Origin: DASPKS01 sp035628035
GTDB taxonomy: Bacteria; Bacteroidota; Rhodothermia; Rhodothermales; Rubricoccaceae
Direction: 5' to 3'
Assembly: GCA_035628035.1 (NCBI GenBank)
Contig: DASPKS010000106.1
Location: forward strand, 1-14,505
Length of the DNA stretch: 14,505 nt
Shown here: piece by piece, positions 12,677 to 14,505 of the stretch
Layout: each line of letters begins with the position of its first letter
Numbering within the stretch: position 1 is the first letter of the stretch
Program-made: the position numbers and the translations under genes
The notes under the pieces: model-generated
Told to the model about the DNA's origin: nothing
The model's input: only the letters and a program-made list of their open reading frames with translations
Databases searched by the model: none

Positions 12677-14137
12677 CTACCGCGCCCGCACGACGCGCCG
12701 CGTGGCGGCCCACCCGTCGGCCGTCGTCACGCGGACGACGTACACCCCCGGCGCCCACGCCGACCCGTCGAGGCGGACCTCGGATCGGCCCGCCGGGCGC
12801 GCGCCGACGGCGGCGGTATGGACGCGCCGACCGAGCACGTCGAACACCTCCACGCGCAGCACCGAGGGCGCTGGCAGACCGACTTCGAGCGTGAGCGCGT
12901 CTCGGAATGGGTTGGGGTACGCAGCCCCAATGGCGAAGGCTGTGGGCGGCTCCGCTGTCGGGTCGAGCGTCACCGGAATACCCGTGCCGTACTCGACCCC
13001 TCCCACGCGGCCGTACACCAGGTACATCGCCTCTTCCCCTGGGTAGAACCATTCCCAGTAGAGCAATCCAACGTCGGTGACGAAGTTGGCATAGTTGTAA
13101 TCACCGGGCCAGCCAGGATTCCTAGCACCGATCAGAAAGGTGGCCTCGTTGGGGTAGTAGATGCCCCCCACAGAGAAGGAGTCGCCTGGCGCCACGTACA
13201 TCGAGTCCGTAAGGGGGGGCCATCCTCGCGATGGGTACGACTCCTCATACGGGTTGCACGGGCCGTCTACTGAGAGCCACTCGAACCAGCCTACCTCCTC
13301 ATCGAGCCGAACGGCGCACAAAGACTCCGACCGGGGCGACCCAGGGGGGGCGTAGGTCTGCTCCCGGACCAGCCGGTATTCCGTCCCGGCGAGCACCGTG
13401 TCACCCACAATGGTGCGCAGAACCCACTCGTACGGGCTGCCCCCGGGGTAATCCGCGAGCGCATAAACCCACTGATCCCCAATCGAGAGCGGGTAGAACC
13501 GCCGCCAGTCCGGTACCTCGAATAATTCCGGCTCCACCCCATACGTGGCGCCGTCCACCGAGGCAAAGACCAAAGCGTTCAGTGCGGATCGGTAAAAGCC
13601 GCAGATCCCTCCTATGTCTAGGGACGCCTCGACGGGCCCGATCCCGCCAGCGAATCTAGCGTATTCCCGTATGATGCAGGTCCCACCGCCATGGTCGACG
13701 TAGAGAAGCTCCTCGACCAGATACTCCTCGCCATTGATTTGGACCGTGCCGGGTTGAGGCGTCCCCCGGAGGTCGATCCCGGAGTACCGAGCTAGAGCAG
13801 GCGAACACGAGGCCGCACCCACAATGCGAACCTCGTCGATCTCTGCCCCTGTGCCTACCGGCCTCACGCGAAGCGCGCACCGCGCCGAGTCTATCGGCCG
13901 GTAATGCCGGTTGAGCAGGGTCGCCTGCACCAGCGCGTACGCCGCGCCGCCGATGGTAGTGTCCCCGGTAACGACGAAGCGGTGGTACTCGTAGTAGAGA
14001 TCGCTGGTATCGAAGTCCCACTTGTACATCCAGCGGTTGCCCGCTTCGAGCGGGAAGAAGCGGCCCCAGTCAGGCTCCTGTGCGGAGGCCACGATGGGGA
14101 GGGTCAGCAGAACGAACAAAAAGCGAGTGGGGCGCAT
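12677..14137 (-). CDS. Secreted protein with two internal repeats and a type IX secretion sorting domain
   Basis: The 486-residue protein starts at ATG 14137-14135 with the signal peptide MRPTRFLFVLLTLPIVASAQ, cleaved after an Ala-x-Ala-type site. It ends (about 400-486) in a C-terminal sorting domain of the type recognised by the Por/type IX secretion machinery. That domain has AAYPNPFRDALTLEVGLP, the strand VLRVEVFDVLGRRVHT and the terminal APGVYVVRV. The body has two similar halves. One begins DWGRFFPLEAGNRWMYKW (23-40) with GDTTIGGAAYALV (58-70). The other begins DWRRFYPLSIGDQWVYAL (210-227) with GDTVLAGTEYRLV (245-257). The function of the body is unknown. A further upstream ATG at 14161 would place eight extra residues before the signal and is not preferred. 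The gene is visibly richer in A and T than its neighbours. Confidence 0.9.
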   Translation of the reverse strand: MRPTRFLFVLLTLPIVASAQEPDWGRFFPLEAGNRWMYKWDFDTSDLYYEYHRFVVTGDTTIGGAAYALVQATLLNRHYRPIDSARCALRVRPVGTGAEIDEVRIVGAASCSPALARYSGIDLRGTPQPGTVQINGEEYLVEELLYVDHGGGTCIIREYARFAGGIGPVEASLDIGGICGFYRSALNALVFASVDGATYGVEPELFEVPDWRRFYPLSIGDQWVYALADYPGGSPYEWVLRTIVGDTVLAGTEYRLVREQTYAPPGSPRSESLCAVRLDEEVGWFEWLSVDGPCNPYEESYPSRGWPPLTDSMYVAPGDSFSVGGIYYPNEATFLIGARNPGWPGDYNYANFVTDVGLLYWEWFYPGEEAMYLVYGRVGGVEYGTGIPVTLDPTAEPPTAFAIGAAYPNPFRDALTLEVGLPAPSVLRVEVFDVLGRRVHTAAVGARPAGRSEVRLDGSAWAPGVYVVRVTTADGWAATRRVVRAR

Positions 14138-14259
14138 GGAGCCGGGCGACGATTGCCTCAATTAAGGGCATCAAGGTCCTCAGCACAAGCGGGTCCCCTC
14201 CTGCCGCGTTACACAGCTTGCCTAGGGTCCGGCGATAGGCCCTGCGTGGTATTCCTCCC

Positions 14260-14279
14260 GGTGCTACCTTTTTAGCACC
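14260..14279 (+). other. Perfect 7-base dyad before the M1 peptidase gene, overlapping a candidate -7 box
   Basis: GGTGCTA (14260-14266) and TAGCACC (14273-14279) are perfect inverted repeats around CCTTTT. The dyad contains TACCTTTT (14265-14272), one mismatch from the Bacteroidota -7 box TAnnTTTG, and ends 20 bases before the ATG at 14300. This geometry fits an operator over a promoter, where a bound repressor would block transcription. It could alternatively be a hairpin in the transcript; there is no T run after it on the plus strand. The gap it lies in (14138-14299) separates two divergent genes and shows nothing else recognisable. Confidence 0.42.
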
Positions 14280-14299
14280 CCTCCCGATCCTTCTTCCTC

Positions 14300-14505
14300 A
14301 TGCGCCTTCTCCGGATCGCCCTCGCCGTCGCCCTGCTCGCACTCACGCCGGCCGCGTGGGCCCAGCTCCCGCCCACCAACAACGCCGCCTTCGCGCCGCT
14401 CGACCTCCCCGCGCCGAACGCCTACCGCGCCGCCGACGGCCGCCCCGGCCCCGCCTACTGGCAGAACCGCGCCGACTACGAGATCGCCGTCACGCTCGAC
14501 ACCAC
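14300..14505 (+). CDS. Probable M1 family metallopeptidase (N-terminus only, cut by window edge)
   Basis: The frame starts at ATG 14300 and remains open to the right edge, giving 68 residues. The first 22, MRLLRIALAVALLALTPAAWAQ in pieces, are a standard signal peptide ending in Ala-x-Ala, so the protein is exported. The mature N-terminus contains NAYRAADGRPGPAYWQNRADYEIAVTLD, read as NAYRAADGRPGPAYW then QNRADYEIAVTLD, which is the typical beginning of the secreted Bacteroidota M1 (gluzincin) peptidases, where the first beta strand follows such a segment. The zinc-binding HExxH motif would lie several hundred residues further on, outside the window. The call therefore rests on the leading segment alone. 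Confidence 0.72.
   Translation, partial: MRLLRIALAVALLALTPAAWAQLPPTNNAAFAPLDLPAPNAYRAADGRPGPAYWQNRADYEIAVTLDT

Noticed and set aside
10381..12894. A plus-strand open frame of 837 codons opposite the helicase gene
   Set aside because: It is antisense to a gene with all superfamily 1 helicase motifs. Its protein is a monotone of Val, Glu, Gly, Leu and Arg, as expected from the complement of GC-rich codons, and has no domain pattern.
1..14505. CRISPR arrays, tRNA or rRNA genes, insertion sequences, phage genes
   Set aside because: No regularly spaced repeats, cloverleaf-like segments, transposase or integrase motifs, or terminal inverted repeats were seen on either strand.

Overview
The window is very GC-rich (roughly 70% by eye, not computed) and packed with bacterial genes; no gap between genes exceeds about 165 bases. 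Several signs point to the Bacteroidota/Rhodothermota side of the tree, most likely a Rhodothermales-type marine or halophilic bacterium. One secreted protein ends in a type IX secretion (Por) sorting domain with a YPNPF motif. The lipid-transport genes have the short mlaE-mlaF-mlaD layout. Several gene starts are preceded by octamers resembling the Bacteroidota -7 promoter box TAnnTTTG, and Shine-Dalgarno sequences are mostly absent. The placement is inference; no rRNA or tRNA gene is present to test it.

Layout: (1) 1-1352, minus, nearly complete radA, cut by the left edge. (2) 1504-4591, plus, a tight cluster: MlaE-type permease, MlaF-type ATPase, MlaD-type MCE protein and, 3 bases later, an HD-domain hydrolase. 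(3) 4595-5656, minus, a tRNA-dihydrouridine synthase convergent with the HD gene. (4) 5780-6333, plus, two consecutive very small membrane proteins that both end in a PLDc_N-like segment, followed by a convincing UUCG-loop terminator. (5) 6479-7234, plus, a DUF1223 thioredoxin-fold protein whose stop codon overlaps that of the next gene. (6) 12612 down to 7231, minus, a co-oriented series: PcrA/UvrD helicase, MltF-like lytic transglycosylase, a 71-residue antitoxin-like protein, and an AfuA/FbpA-like substrate-binding lipoprotein. (7) 14137 down to 12677, minus, a secreted protein with two internal repeats and a type IX sorting domain, in noticeably less GC-rich DNA. (8) 14300 to the right edge, plus, the signal peptide and N-terminus of a probable M1 family metallopeptidase.

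Functions: most of the window is housekeeping. radA and uvrD/pcrA serve DNA recombination and repair, dus modifies tRNA, the Mla cluster handles lipid traffic between the two membranes, and mltF remodels peptidoglycan. Cell-envelope proteins dominate the rest. I did not find a clear new multi-gene system, CRISPR array, prophage or insertion sequence. The items most worth a second look are the tandem PLDc_N mini-proteins with a nested hairpin in their leader, the antitoxin-like gene without a toxin, the HD hydrolase attached to the Mla genes, the duplicated type IX cargo protein, and the dyad overlapping a candidate promoter before the M1 peptidase gene.
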